Numbered from the stretch's first letter, positions 34,592 to 46,419 are shown. The stretch: 64,000 bases of DNA from Raffaelea ambrosiae (GCA_002778195.1 PCDI01000014.1:423884-487883), one strand, 5' to 3'. Translations and numbers: made by a program. The notes: generated by a model not told the origin, from the letters alone.

Positions 34592-36751
34592 TCGAAGCAC
34601 GCATAGAATGTATTTAGTGCAGATTTGGTGTTTTCAATAGCTCAATTCGAAATGGCTCCGAACCTCTCCACGTGAAAGCATGCATCCAGTGACGCAAAAA
34701 TTGATTCATTCATTCATGAATATATGCACGATGATGCCCCGGGCGTGAAGACGTGCAAAGATGGCAGGCAAGGCAGACAAAAAAACATGCAAACAAAAAG
34801 CACGCCGAAACACAGTATAGGAAAACTCACATGCCTTGCTGGCGCGTAGAATTAAGGCAAGCACAAGCAGAGCCGCGTCTCGTATTACGGTGCAGCAGCC
34901 ACGGGTGGCACAGTCGCCCAACCAATCAAGTGGTTGCGGGTAATGCGGCACATACGATGGGCGTCAGCTGAACAGCAACTTCAGTCTCTTGGTTGACGAG
35001 GCCAGGATTGTCTATCAACAACGAGCAGGCTTGGGCCAACCAGCCAAGCTCTGAATGGGAAACGTGAGTGGATTGCCGGCCAGCTCGCTCTGCCTACCAC
35101 AGACGGCGAAGGCCTGGGTCACCACACCGAAACCGCGTGATCGCAACTTGGGAACAGAGGAAACGAGAATCCTCTTATCATGACGTATAGGCAGACACAC
35201 GGCGTATCAACCAAAAGGAGGAGTCGTGTCCGCTGCCGATACGGATACGAGTGCGGGGCTTTCCAGGATCGAAGGCTGTTGGCAAGCATCGATTAGTCCG
35301 TGCAAGACTGGAGTTTTTGCCCTTTTTTTTTTGTCAACATTCGTTGGTTGTGTGCTTGTTGTTTGGCTATCGCTCTGGCACATGAAGCCGATTCGTGCAA
35401 GTGCATACAGACTCTACAATCGAGAAACGACCCACGGATCACAGCCCAGCGGCGACACAGCCGTGGCATGATGCGTTTGTCTTCTAGGAAGGAGCTTTTC
35501 GGTCTGGCTTGAGGAGCTGCCCGGTCGGGCAAGGTCAGCACACTAGTGTCCGGCTGGACCTTTTTTTCTTCTACGGTGGTGCTCGTAGGGTCCCACACCA
35601 GCAAGAGGTGGGCCCGGAGTTTCGGATGGGGCCACGGCCTTTCCCCATTTCCCCGTGTTCAGCAGCCCGGGACGAGCGGCCCCCACGGGTTTCGAATTAA
35701 GCTCAAGAGTCGCCGTTTCTGCCTCCTGGTTTACATATTTCTGGGGAGAGATTGGCAGGGCAGGGGGTTCTGGTTGGTCAGCGCGCGTAATGTGCAGCGA
35801 TCAACACAGCCAGGGCTCTTCACCGTTATCGACGCTCCTAGCAAGCCATCGACTTCACAATCGGGACAGCTTGCTGGATGGATCCCTACTTGCGAATACG
35901 TCTGCGGCCTGATGTATTGGCCGCCAGAGCTCCCGGTGATCGCCATCCATGACGACACGGCATGGCCTCCATCCCGTGTTGGGCGGGTCGCCATCTTATC
36001 TCACAGGAGTACTTGCGTGGCTCTTGTGAAAGGGACTTCTGGACAAGTATGACACAATGCTATTTGGCGGAGCATCGAATCTTCTTAGTCACAGCTCCGT
36101 TCATCGGATTCACCCTCACTTCAGAGCAGGGCAAGCCAGAAAAAGGGGATGTGGATTCACTAACCGTAACAAGCATCTCGAAGTCGTCTTTATGCAGATC
36201 TCGCCATCCTGGGACAGAGTCCATACTAACGCCTCCGATAACGTGTCTTTCCACCCACAACAGGGAACATAGCGGGCGGGCCACCCCGCCATGCATGCAA
36301 GGTCGAGCACCGGGTGGTGGGTGCAAGGCGCTGGCGTGCGACCCTAGCCAAGGCCGGAAGGTTACTCCGGTGAAGCACCCCATTTTGGAAGGTCACATTT
36401 GGGTGGGATACCTCTTGCACTCCTTCAACTGCCTGCAGCACGCGATCTGTTATCTGGATCGCCGAGCCAAAGCTTGTCAGGAACAAGCAACACTCCCCGC
36501 AATAGAAGACATAGACGAACTTTGAACGTTCCTTGGCGGAGGCCTCGGCTCCCCCATGCTGGGCGGCCAGCCGGCGACGAGTATAAAGCCTGCGGGCAGG
36601 TTGGCCATGGATCGACAGACAAGCACACGAGAGCAGATTCGAACGAAAAGGTAGAGAAGAAGCAAACAAGAGAAGAAAAAAAGAATAACAAGAAAAAGCA
36701 AAAAAAAAAAAAAAGAGACATAGCCCACCCCCAACATCCAAAACATCCAAA
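34592..36751. other. Intergenic region; eqolisin promoter at its end
   Basis: No gene is supported between the tRNA and the peptidase. A TATAAA box at 36582-36587 lies about 165 bp before the peptidase start, and an A-rich leader follows it (36660-36720). Confidence 0.5.
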
Positions 36752-37653
36752 ATGAAGTTCTCCTCGTCTCTGCTGTCGGCCCTCCTGGGCGCTTCCACGG
36801 CCTTGGCCGCACCCCAGCGTCTGGGCGCCCGCAGCAGCCTGTCGCGGTCGTTCCCCAAGCAGCCTGCGTCCTCGCCCAAGGCCTCGCTTGCGTCGGACGG
36901 CGTCGATGTGACCAACTCCACCGACACCGACACCAGCAACAACTGGTCGGGCGCCGTGCTCGTCGGCTCGGGCTACACGACGGTGACGGGCACCCTGGTG
37001 GTGCCGGAGATCCCCAGCAGCAGCTCGAGCACCCAGAAGTCGGGCTCCGCCTGGGTCGGCATCGACGGCGACACCTGCCAGTCCCTCTGGCAGACGGGTA
37101 TCTCCTGGTACGTCACCGGCGACGACGTGACCTACGATGCGTGGTACGAATGGGTGCCGTACAGCGCATCTGGTAAGTGATCTTTTTTTTGTGTGTGTGT
37201 TCGGTCGTTGTTTTCTCTTGCGGTCCGTTCCTAACATGGACAGTCACCTTTGACGACTTTTCCGTGTCGGCCGGCGACACCATTGTCATGACCGTCACGT
37301 CGACGAGCACCACGTCCGGCACGGCGACGCTCGAGAACCAGACCACGGGCAAGAAGGCTACGCACACCTACAGCTCCATGTCGAGCGAGTATGCGCTGTG
37401 CAACGTCAACGCCGAGTGGATCGTCGAGGACTTCTCCCTCTGCCTCGACTCGAGCTGCACCCAGACCCAGCTGGCGCCCTTTGCCGACTACGGCACCGCC
37501 GAGTTCACCGACTGCTCGGTGGTCCAGTCGGGCGAGACCACCGACATCTCCGGCGCCACGCTGATTGACCTGGTCAACGACAGCGACGAGGTCGTGTCGT
37601 CTTGCTCGGAATCGTCTTCGACGGTCACCTGCAAGTATGAGTCTGACGAATAG
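36752..37653 (+). CDS. Secreted glutamic peptidase, family G1 (eqolisin)
   Basis: Two exons, 36752-37172 and 37244-37653, joined across a 71-nt intron (GTAAGT, CTAAC branch site, CAG), give 276 residues. A signal peptide (MKFSSSLLSALLGASTALA) and a propeptide of about 40 residues with basic sites precede the mature domain, which opens with NNWSGAVLVG. The catalytic glutamine is in SAWVGIDGDTCQSLWQTG and the catalytic glutamate in NAEWIVEDF, the two residues that define eqolisins. Length fits the family. These acid-active endopeptidases are secreted by moulds for protein breakdown. No transporter or partner gene is beside it. Confidence 0.9.
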
Positions 37654-38729
37654 ATACGAGAGCCCACAGAGAGACCATGGCCCAACAGAGGCACAAGGAG
37701 GGCAGGACAATGGCATGATATGATGCCCGGTCCAAGTCAGCTGAGAGGGGGAGGGTGGATGGCGACTTACGAGGGATAGCACAAGCCAAAACATGTACAT
37801 ACGCAGTGTTTCCCACGGAAAGAGGAGAGGGAGACAATGCATACACGCATCTTTTACGAATAGAAACCCGTTTGGGGGACTAACTTCTACTCCATCCATC
37901 TCTTACAAGGTCTGCCTCAGTGTTACAACGAACGCCCAGTCTCTCTGCGGACAGCGAGAATGGTAGCCATCGGCCAATGCCCAATGTTGGAAACCAACGC
38001 GTTCGGCAAAAAGAAAGAATAACTAGACGCGTCCGAGTACTGTTATAACCAACAGGGCAGGGAGACAGGGCAAGGGACGCTTGAGAACTGTTACGTGGCC
38101 GGGCTCATGATGGCCGCGAGGACAACTAGCCGGGATGCTACCTTGTCACTGAGCTCCAGTCTACAAAGTGGAAGCAATAGCTAGTTGGGAAAGTAGGTAA
38201 CAATTGCTTCAGATGAACCAGGGGCCGGCGAAGCCGGCTTGGGTGATTTATCACAAATCCCACCCAGTGGAGCCTCCAATCAACGCTTGTCCGGATTTGG
38301 GAAGGTGTCATTGAGCTTGTTCCCGCGGCCCGCAGATGACCCCGGGGGTTGGGGCTAGATTGGCCCGACCAGGTGACCTGGGAACGGTATTGTTTCTTGG
38401 CCGTCTTTTTGCCTACCAGAGCATTTCATAGACAAGATATAACTACCGCGCGGTGTAGTGACAAAAACACGAAGTCGACAGGACGGCCACGACTCGGCAT
38501 ACGAGTCAAGGCGTGGAAAGACGCGTGGTTGCTCAGAACGAAGCCCTCTCTGGTCGTCTCCGGCCTGGCGAGTAATTTGAATTTCTATGATTGTAGCCTA
38601 GATTCATTTAGGTGGACTGCACTTGACTCCAGCGACAAGGCTGGGTCAGATTCTGTGACCTGAGTGGCTGTCCTCGTACTAGACACGTGCTGTGCGTTGC
38701 CAACACCCCCGACGACAACACAGATGCGT
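37654..38729. other. Intergenic region
   Basis: About 1.1 kb after the peptidase with no supportable gene. Confidence 0.5.
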
Positions 38730-39028
38730 TTATTTCTATTCGACGTGTTAGCCAATGCGACTGACATGAATGCGGTTGTGAAAAGGTTGCCAGACTCACA
38801 TTGGTACCACCCCTACAAATGACTCCATAGCCAAAGCACTGTGATGGAATTTTCCCCCATTAGCATGGTCCGGATGCATTCACACCCCTCAAACCAACAA
38901 AGTCTTACCACTCTCGGCGGGTCAATAGGCTCAACCTCATCAGGAGATTCCACAGGGACCCCGAGAACAGTTGTCGCCGTAAAGGCAATCATAGCCACCA
39001 GCGTGGTAGACACGGCACGGAGACGCAT
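38730..39028 (-). CDS. Candidate small secreted Cys-containing peptide precursor
   Basis: The ATG at 39028 opens a clear signal peptide (MRLRAVSTTLVAMIAFTATT) followed by an acidic Pro/Glu pro-region. A 70-nt intron (38908-38839; GTAAGA donor, GCTAATG branch site, CACAG acceptor) joins to exon 2, which reads CFGYGVICRGGTN. A second GTGAGT donor at 38799, with a GCTAACAC branch site and AATAG acceptor at 38736, would end the protein one residue later (about 54 residues). Without it the frame runs on to 38608 (116 residues, more cysteines). The core has the spacing C-x3-G-x2-C, as in alpha-factor-type pheromones of Sordariomycetes, but there is no repeat and no flanking Trp or Kex2 Lys-Arg. It lies about 0.75 kb from a divergent UstYa-like gene. 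Confidence 0.4.
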
Positions 39029-39772
39029 TTCTGGGGGTGGGACTGCCAGAGTTGTTGTCTTTGGCGCGATGGGTGTTCTTGTTTTGGTATCGTTTCTTGG
39101 GCGACAAGCGATGATCTAGCAAGAGAAAAAGACGGGCAAAAGACTACATATATGTACATCCGTATATACGTTTTTTTTTCGGTCATGTCTCCGCAGTGTC
39201 CCATACTCTCATCTTCTTGGAAGACTTCTCCGATTTACCCGGTTATCCCCTTTCGAACCTTCCCCGCGAGAGCCATCCACATCGAGCAATTGCACATCCT
39301 GTATAACGCGGTGGCTTGAAAAGAAAGGTGGGCGCTTGCCACTTCATAGTGAGGCTCAGTCTCGTAGTCAAAGGGCTGTGTAGGTGTCTATTGACACATG
39401 AAATTTAGCCGCATAGATGTCGCGCCACAGGCCATTTCGTTCCGTGAAACACCTAACACGTCATGCTAGCTGCAATGGGAAGGCTAACGCCGATCACTGT
39501 ATACCGGCGGCGTCCAGTCCCGTGTAATGTTCGTTGTAGACGAGCCTGTGTTTCTTCATTAGGGGTTGGCGGCTGTATCCTCCCCCCGAAGCCTGCCAAC
39601 TCCATCACCATGTAGGTGACCTCACACCTGAATCGTTATCGTCTGAAACTCTCCACCGTCTTCGCATCTCCGATATCCACCGAGTTTGTGCAGCAAATTT
39701 CAAGTTGCGAATCATTTTTTATACTGTTCTTCCTGTCTTTCTCTCCCGCGATTTTGTGGCAGGCCGCCAACC

Positions 39773-40898
39773 ATGTCTTACTGGAAACTCGAGAGTGAAG
39801 ACGTTGACAGAAAGTCAGAAGAAGACCTCGCTGGAGAGGCTTTTGCCCGCAGCCGACGAAAGTGCCAGTGGCGCTTTACATGTGGAATTTGGCCATGTGT
39901 TCTGCACGCATTGCTGATCTCTGGTAACGTTGTCTTTTTCCTTCGGCAGCCGAGAATAGAGGCGGCCGATAAATGTCTATCCAGAGACTCATTCCACAGT
40001 ATGTTGTGCTCAAGGCCCTGAAACTCGAGTAAAAAGGCTCATCTCCACCAGCTGCAGAAATAGATGCTATTGAATACAACTGGCAGACTTGGAATCTTAC
40101 TCTTGGAGAGATATCACCGTATACCGCCTCTCCTGGACCTGAGACCGATGCTCTTTGGGAGGAGATCACCGCCAATACCCGTTCCAAGGGTATGACTCTG
40201 TTCGATGTCTGCTCAGTATAGACGTCCAATGCTAATGCCAAGTGCGGAAATAGTCGATGGCCTACTGGTCTCAAAGGATCAGATAAGAAACTTAGGCGAA
40301 GCATCAATATATTTTCCCAACGGAGAGTATCTGGCAGTGCTTGATGTGTTTCATCAGCTTCATTGTCTTGTAGGTCTCCAGTTCACACATTCTGATAATA
40401 TCATTTCGTATCGATGCTAAACATACTCTGTAGAACCACTTGAGAAAAGTGATACACAAAGAGAGCTACCTTACAGAACTTGAGGAGGCCGGGGAGTTGC
40501 TCGAAGCTCATACCGGTGACTATTTCCCCTTTCATGCAAATTCAAGTCTGTGTGGATTACAAGGCCCTGACATATCTCCACCTCCAGCACATTGTCTCGA
40601 TTCAATCCGGCTGTCTCTCCAATGCTCAGCAGATACCAGCCTTATAACGTTCAATTGGATTACAGATTATCCCATACCCTGGGCCAACTTCTCCAGCACC
40701 CACAAATGTCGCAACTGGGACAAACTTTTGGACTGGTCTCATGCCGAGTACGAAAAAATGTCCAATCTTACCAAGCAAGGTCACGGCATAAAGCATCCTA
40801 TTCTCGGGAATGCCAACAGCAGCGTGGCTTGGAAAGTTCCCTTGAGAAGCAGTGATTTGCATTTTCTTAACGACAAAGGAGAGGAAATTCCGAAGTAA
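39773..40898 (+). CDS. UstYa-like (DUF3328) oxidase family protein
   Basis: Four exons, 39773-39998, 40052-40189, 40254-40369 and 40434-40898, with introns of 53, 64 and 64 nt, give 314 residues. After a cytosolic N-terminus comes one membrane helix (about 38-58, WPCVLHALLISGNVVFF), the usual UstY topology. The first HxxHC motif is intact as HQLHC (155-159), directly followed by NHLRKVI. The second region reads PPPAHCLDSIRLSLQC (209-224), so the first His of the second HxxHC is replaced. NSS and similar sequons fit a lumenal C-terminal domain. UstYa/UstYb proteins perform oxidative cyclisation of fungal RiPPs (ustiloxin, cyclochlorotine type). No tyrosinase or P450 gene lies nearby. Confidence 0.82.
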
Positions 40899-41496
40899 TT
40901 GATCTGCTGTTTGGACCAATGCTGCGCGTCCTGCAAATGTTCCCCGTTTTTAATAAAATCTGGCATCCTGTACTTTTTTCAGTTGCGTAAATAACAACGC
41001 ATGTTATCAAACGCTGTCTTCATCTTCATCTTCATCAATGTAATTATTTTTCCCCCTCCTATTCTTTGGGCTCTTACCCTCGGTTTCACATATTAGGTAG
41101 TCATTGGCGATTGCATTATAAACGAGGGCCCAGATGAGGGCATACCAAACGTGGGCAAAGTTCGAAGGAAGTTCGCATGAAGAATACCTAGTTACATCTT
41201 TTGTTGCCAATCTTTGTGTGGTACTGGACGGCACAACAGGACGAAGAAAACTCACCCGAATGGGGCTGAAAGGATAAAGGATGCCACCAGGCCCCACATC
41301 CGACTATTAACGCGGGTTCCCCGCATCTCTTTTCATCTTACGCCATATCTTTTTGCTGTTTAGTAAGACACCCGCAAGCCTTTCACACATACAGCAAAGA
41401 CACCCTACCACATCTGACCTACACCAGGCGCATAGTCCAAAGGCAGACTGTCGCCTGGTCGTCTGTGTCGATTTGTGCATGGACGATTGAAAGTCG
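40899..41496. other. Convergent intergenic gap
   Basis: About 600 bp between the UstYa-like gene and the kinase-like gene. Nothing recognisable beyond a short GAA/TTC-type repeat near 41020. Confidence 0.5.
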
Positions 41497-42612
41497 TCAA
41501 GCCGGCCGGCCTCTGTTTCCATGTTGGCTATTGCTCTTTGCTGCATCTGCCGGTATCATGGCCCTGTGGTGTCGTTTGCGCTCAGTGCTATCCCGCTCTG
41601 CTGCTCGATGAAAGCTTGGTCTTCGACAGAAAAAAAAGGCTCGGATCTCGGCCTGGAGCGCCGCCAGCACGTCGGCTGCGGAGGAAAACTCGCCGTGCCA
41701 GCACCGATGGATGGTGTCGGCAAATAGCAGCGGCCCGCCGTTGACGCCGGAAGCAGCGAGGTCTGGGAACTCGCCACGCTCGTAGCGCGCCTCGATGGCT
41801 CGGTGGTCCTGGCCCTCCCACGGCTCGTAGCCGGTGACGATCTGGTAGAAGCTCGAGCCGAGCGCGAACAGGTCCGTGGTCACGCTGCAGCCCATGTCGC
41901 CGTTCTCGTTCGCGGGCGTGCGCGGCATGAAGAACGCCGCGCTCTCGAGCGACAGCGCGGGCGCGCCGCAGACCGAGGAACCCGACAGGTCAATGATGCG
42001 CACACCCAAGCGGTCGTCCAGGACCATGTTCTCGGGCCGAATGTCTGCATGAATCACGTCGTGGGCATGCAGCAACACAACGGCGTCCGTGGCCTCCAGG
42101 GCCCAGCTGGCTCGCTGCCTGAGCGGGATAGCGGCGCCGCGTTCCTTCTCCTCTGGTGTCTGTTTTTTGTACTTGGCGCCGCCAGCCAGCTGTCGTCGCA
42201 GAGAGTAGTTGGGCATGAATTCGAGCGTGACGGAGACTCCCTCGTCGCCGTCGTCCTCGCACTCCAGCATCCGCACGAGGCGCCTGTGACCATCAGGGAG
42301 GTGTCGGTAGGCTTCGATTTCGCGCCGTAACTGCTTGCACTGGAAGTTGGCGTCGAGGGGGAAGTCCCAGGGTATAGGCGACTTACGGACTCGTGTCCCG
42401 CAATCTGTCAGCTGGACCAGACCGGTGTTCCCCAGGCCGATCATGGTCGTCTAAAGCAAACGAGACAAAGAAGAAAAAGAACGGAGTTGGGTGTTAGCAG
42501 ACATCTTCTTGTTCAATATTATAGAATGTGAAGAGGGACATATACGCACCAAAATCTCATACATCTCATCATTGGGAATCTCCCGTCTTGCTTTTCTCCT
42601 GGGAGCTGCCAT
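41497..42612 (-). CDS. Small protein kinase-like protein
   Basis: Exon 1 is 42612-42550 and exon 2 is 42450-41497. The 99-nt intron carries a GCTAACAC branch site and TTTAG acceptor, and the protein has 338 residues. A Gly-rich loop (IGLGNTGLV), the beta-3 lysine in RVRKSPI, a hinge region (LEFMPNYSL), the catalytic loop IHADIRPENM and a DLSG triplet at the DFG place make a minimal kinase domain. The catalytic Asp is present; HAD for HRD and DLSG for DFG are departures. A region with GSSFYQIVTGYEPWEG corresponds to the C-lobe. Such single-domain kinase-like genes are numerous in moulds and their substrates are unknown. Starting at 42444 instead would lose 23 residues. Confidence 0.7.
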
Positions 42613-43959
42613 TATGAACTACAGTGGTTGGCACAAGGGCCGTGTCGTGATGGGGATGTGTAACTATTAATTATTATGGAGCAGAAAGGAAAATACAGCG
42701 CGGGGCACTGCACGCAGTAACATCACGTGCGTACGCGTTGTCAGTTTGGCGCGTCGTCACGGGTTTGGGGTGTCGTGATGTGATCAAATTGGTGACACTC
42801 AATGACGCCCAGCGTTGCAACTCTTGTTTACTGTTTTATTTGAATTCTGCATCTAACATATATATATAGCGTATCAAGTCAATATTCTTGGCTTGATCTG
42901 ATCGACAGACCACGACCACCTGCTCAAACCTGGTAATAGCCTTCGTCCCGACAGTCCTTGCCTGCTTTCGAGTAGCCCATGGTATCTTCGACAATCTTGT
43001 CTTCAGTCCGAACCACGGCTCTCGGCTTCGCCGCACCTCACCACAGTGCCCTTCGTGGCTATAAGACTACATGTGAAGATTACTGTGCGGTTCAATCGCC
43101 GACACATGCATGCTCGAACGGACACTGAAACGAAAATAATAAGCGATGCCAACAAGGCAACAATACATCTATGGCGACGGTGGCGACCTACCAGATAATG
43201 TTGCAACCTATTTCCTTGGGTGATGAACTTCATATTGGCGTTTTCTGCTCGCCGAATTTGTTGTACATACCCTGCAGTGTTCTTTCTACATTCTTTCCTC
43301 GTCGAAGGGGGGAGAACGGCGACCTTATGTTTGGAATTCTACACGCTCTGCCCTCCCCAAGATAGCTGCCTGCTGCCTATTTCATGCCGTGAGTTGGCGC
43401 GTCTCGATAAAGAATCGCGTATTTTGTGCAGAGAAGCTGTACATTGGTGTCAGGCTTACCACCAGCACACCACTTCGGGCGGCGACGTCGGGCAGCAAGT
43501 GCATCGAGCACAGAGATGATTGGCTTGTGCGCAGCCTATCGCAAACGCGAGAAGTGTGAAGTTCTACCTGTCAACACCATGCTCCTGCTATTCTCACCAA
43601 ACGGGGCACTTTTTCATGTACCTCGTCACCATCAAGAGTTTTCTTCTTTCTTTGCCTGAGAATTAAGGGATCAAATGCGGGTAGCTTTGGAGGAGCAAAT
43701 GTTGCGACTCCCAGCCCGTCCCGTCCAAATTCGATACCAGGAAATATACCGACGACAAAAAGAAATATCCGGGTTAATTCAAGACCGTGAACAATCTCAC
43801 ATTTGGCTCTGACATCACCTCCTCAGCCGAAATGAGATGCGTTATTAGCCGCTGAGATAGGGCAACCATGTATATGAGGACAACGTACAGTTTTTGTCTT
43901 CATAGTCTCTTCTCATTCATCTTCTGGGATGTTAGCAAACAGAACAAAACGCGAACACA
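42613..43959. other. Intergenic region
   Basis: About 1.35 kb; no gene supported. A TATA-like gtatatgagg lies near 43869, roughly 90 bp before the DUF8021 start. Confidence 0.45.
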
Positions 43960-44805
43960 ATGTTGCTCACAGCTCTTTTGTCTGTCACCTTCGTCTCACA
44001 GGTCACGGCCTTGTGCTCGCGTACATTTTTAAAGAATGCAACCCAGACATACCTGGCAGCCCAGGAAGGCGGAAAGGGTGTGCCCGGCCTGTTTAAGCTG
44101 GCGGCCAACCACACCTACCTCGAGAATGACAAGCCTGCCGATCTTGACAAGGGCATACTGAGCAAGGCTCTCAAGATTGACCACAGCATCACCACTCACG
44201 ACGCCGTCCAGTGTGGCGCCTTTGTCGAGATCATTGCCGCGGACCCGGCAGCCCCGCACGTCATCGGAACACGCATGCTGTTCGACCGAAACTCGACCCT
44301 CCTGACGCGGATGGAGAGCATCGTGACGACGACGGGCGACTGGGCCTTCAATGCCACAGGGTACCTCTACTGGGCCTCGCGCGAGAACTGGGACCCCATC
44401 CCGGCCGACAAGCAAGATACCCGTGCCGTCATCCAGGCCGCCGGAGACGCCTATTTCGACCGCTTTGCCAACGCGTCTGTCGTCGTGCCGTGGGGCACGC
44501 CGTGTGCGCGGCTCGAGGGCGGCGCCTACACGGGCCAGCGAGACAACGGCACGGGGTCCACCTGCGATCTGGGTCTTCCGTCAACGATCCACGTCACGGA
44601 CCGGCGGTACATCGTGGACGAGGAGATGGGCACGGTGGACATTTTCCTGGGCTTCCCAGAGCTGGACCGGACACAGGGAGAGACTCCGATGCCAGACAGC
44701 CACGTGTTCCGGGTGGAGGGCGGCAAGATCCGGGCGATCCATACGGTCTCGACGTGTGTGACACCGGGCTGCGGTGTGGACTTTGGGGCCTTGAGTGGGA
44801 ATTAG
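43960..44805 (+). CDS. Secreted DUF8021 family protein
   Basis: A single exon of 281 residues with signal peptide MLLTALLSVTFVSQVTA. The mature part matches the fungal DUF8021 layout: an N-terminal segment YLAAQEGGKGVPGLFKLA, an internal HVIGTRMLFD strand, TGDWAFNATGYLYW, then a SnoaL-like C-terminal part with RYIVDEEMGTVDIFLGF and HVFRVEGGKIRAIHTV. Five or more cysteines and several N-x-S/T sites fit secretion. No enzymatic role is established for the family. Some members sit beside secondary-metabolite genes, which gives weak support for a link to the UstYa-like locus. Confidence 0.75.
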   Translation: MLLTALLSVTFVSQVTALCSRTFLKNATQTYLAAQEGGKGVPGLFKLAANHTYLENDKPADLDKGILSKALKIDHSITTHDAVQCGAFVEIIAADPAAPHVIGTRMLFDRNSTLLTRMESIVTTTGDWAFNATGYLYWASRENWDPIPADKQDTRAVIQAAGDAYFDRFANASVVVPWGTPCARLEGGAYTGQRDNGTGSTCDLGLPSTIHVTDRRYIVDEEMGTVDIFLGFPELDRTQGETPMPDSHVFRVEGGKIRAIHTVSTCVTPGCGVDFGALSGN

Positions 44806-45150
44806 CCATGGTCCGAGAGAGAGGCTGCCGTCGAATAATTTTTTTAATGGAATAGTCCGGGGAAACAAGGAAGGTGCACCTTTGCAAGGAGACGTGCCTG
44901 CCATTTTTAGTGTTGCTATATCCATATTTGCGTTTTGTCCTAATACGGGGAAGGTGCGAATAAGCATTTGTTTACCACCCCAAAAGGAGATTTTCAAGCA
45001 TGTATGGCAGGAGAAGCAGACACAAACGACAACCAAAATTTGATACTGACTTGCCTACGCATTTGCTACCGCTCGCTGCCAGTACATTGTTTGGCCCAAC
45101 ACCGCACTCGGGATATCCACGAAACAGCTTAGCCGAGAGTATCTTCAAAC
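44806..45150. other. Intergenic gap
   Basis: 345 bp, presumably the 3' end of the DUF8021 gene and the promoter of the next gene; nothing distinctive. Confidence 0.5.
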
Positions 45151-46419
45151 ATGAGCTACAGCAGAGGCGGCTACGGCTCCTTTCGCGGCCCTCATAGAAA
45201 TAACGTAGGCTATCACCAAGAGGGCATCAATAGTTACATCAACAATGCATACAACACAGCAATCAACGCCGGAGACAACGCTGGACACGACCAACACGCC
45301 CTAGCCGTCTACGATGCCATGGCCGCGAACAGCTTCAACAGACTCGCCGGACAACACGGGAAGGGAGGAGACGGCGGTGCCAAGGCCGTCGAAGCGGCCA
45401 AGCATGCCAGGAACAGGGAGGACGGCGAAGATGCCGACTACCTGCCCTTGATCGCAGACACCAAAAAATATGTCGCCATGGTCAACGCCGGGGCCAACAC
45501 CAACCCGTCCATTTCCTTCAAGGGCGACATCGCGGAGCGCCACAGAGAGGTGCGCGCAGAGGACGTGCCGGCCGCCGCGCACCTGGCCAGCCTCCGCACC
45601 ATCTTCGGCTACGGCGACAGGCTCCTGCAGTACATCCCGGGCCGCTTCTATCCGTCCAACATGTGGGACGTCGTGCTGGTCTGCATCGCCGTGGACAAGC
45701 CCCGCGGGCCCCAGGTCAAATGGGACGGCGTCGCGCCTGATCGCCACACCGCCTTGGGCGTGTCCATCCTCGACACCCGCGCGCTCCGGGACGCCATGGA
45801 GAGCCGGCCCGTCGGCTCGACCATTGGCCGCGACGTCACCTACCTCGCACAGCCGGCCTCGGACATGTTTGTCCGCTCCTACCACTACACCGTGTGCGAC
45901 GCCGCCCACTGCACCGCCGCCCAGGTCGAGCCCAACTTCTTCTTTGGGCCCGCGGCGGAGGTCCCCTACCACAGCGACGGCAGCGCCGGCCGCAGCGGCG
46001 GCGGTGTGGACGCCCTGCTGCAGGAGCTGCTGCCGCCGGACCGCGCCGCGGTGCTGGTGACGCACCCCGACTGGGCCGATGCCGAGACGCTCAAGACGGC
46101 GCTGGGCGTGCGGACGTGGCGCCCGCTGTACGAGCTGGACCTGCTCAAAGTGGTGGCGCACACGGCCCGGAAGCCGCCCCACGGCGAGTTCCCGGCGCAC
46201 ACGCTGCGACAGATTCTGCACTGGCTCGGCATCACGATGCTGAGGGGGCCAGACGGGGGAACACACCTGCGCGTGGCAGGCAACACGGCACACTACGGGC
46301 TGCGGGCGGTGGTGCGGGCGGTGGTGAAGGACGCGAACCACAGGGGGGGCATGGACACGGATCTGAGCCGGATCTTGTTGGCCATCGGTTCGGCAAAGGC
46401 GAGCATCAACTGGGGCTGA
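45151..46419 (+). CDS. RNase H-fold protein of the Gfd2/YDR514C type
   Basis: A single exon of 422 residues. The first 110 residues are Gly/Asn/Ala-rich and low in complexity (MSYSRGGYGSFRG). From about 165 the pattern is that of fungal Gfd2/YDR514C-like DEDD-exonuclease-fold proteins: VVLVCIAVDKP, then LGVSILDTRAL, FFFGPAAEV, a conserved VLVTHPDWADAETLKTALGV block, an ELDLL strand and a final HLRVAGNTAHYGLRAVV region. In DEDDh nucleases the last block carries the catalytic His and Asp; here N-T-A-H-Y occupies it and the first acidic site is an AVD, so activity is uncertain. The assignment rests on the order of these blocks. Confidence 0.55.
   Translation: MSYSRGGYGSFRGPHRNNVGYHQEGINSYINNAYNTAINAGDNAGHDQHALAVYDAMAANSFNRLAGQHGKGGDGGAKAVEAAKHARNREDGEDADYLPLIADTKKYVAMVNAGANTNPSISFKGDIAERHREVRAEDVPAAAHLASLRTIFGYGDRLLQYIPGRFYPSNMWDVVLVCIAVDKPRGPQVKWDGVAPDRHTALGVSILDTRALRDAMESRPVGSTIGRDVTYLAQPASDMFVRSYHYTVCDAAHCTAAQVEPNFFFGPAAEVPYHSDGSAGRSGGGVDALLQELLPPDRAAVLVTHPDWADAETLKTALGVRTWRPLYELDLLKVVAHTARKPPHGEFPAHTLRQILHWLGITMLRGPDGGTHLRVAGNTAHYGLRAVVRAVVKDANHRGGMDTDLSRILLAIGSAKASINWG

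Noticed and set aside
25741..36600. Idea that the AT-rich island is a dead retroelement
   Set aside because: No reverse transcriptase, integrase or transposase motifs and no long terminal or inverted repeats were seen.
36425..37237. 270-codon open frame antisense to the eqolisin gene
   Set aside because: It overlaps the well-supported peptidase exons and has no recognisable content.
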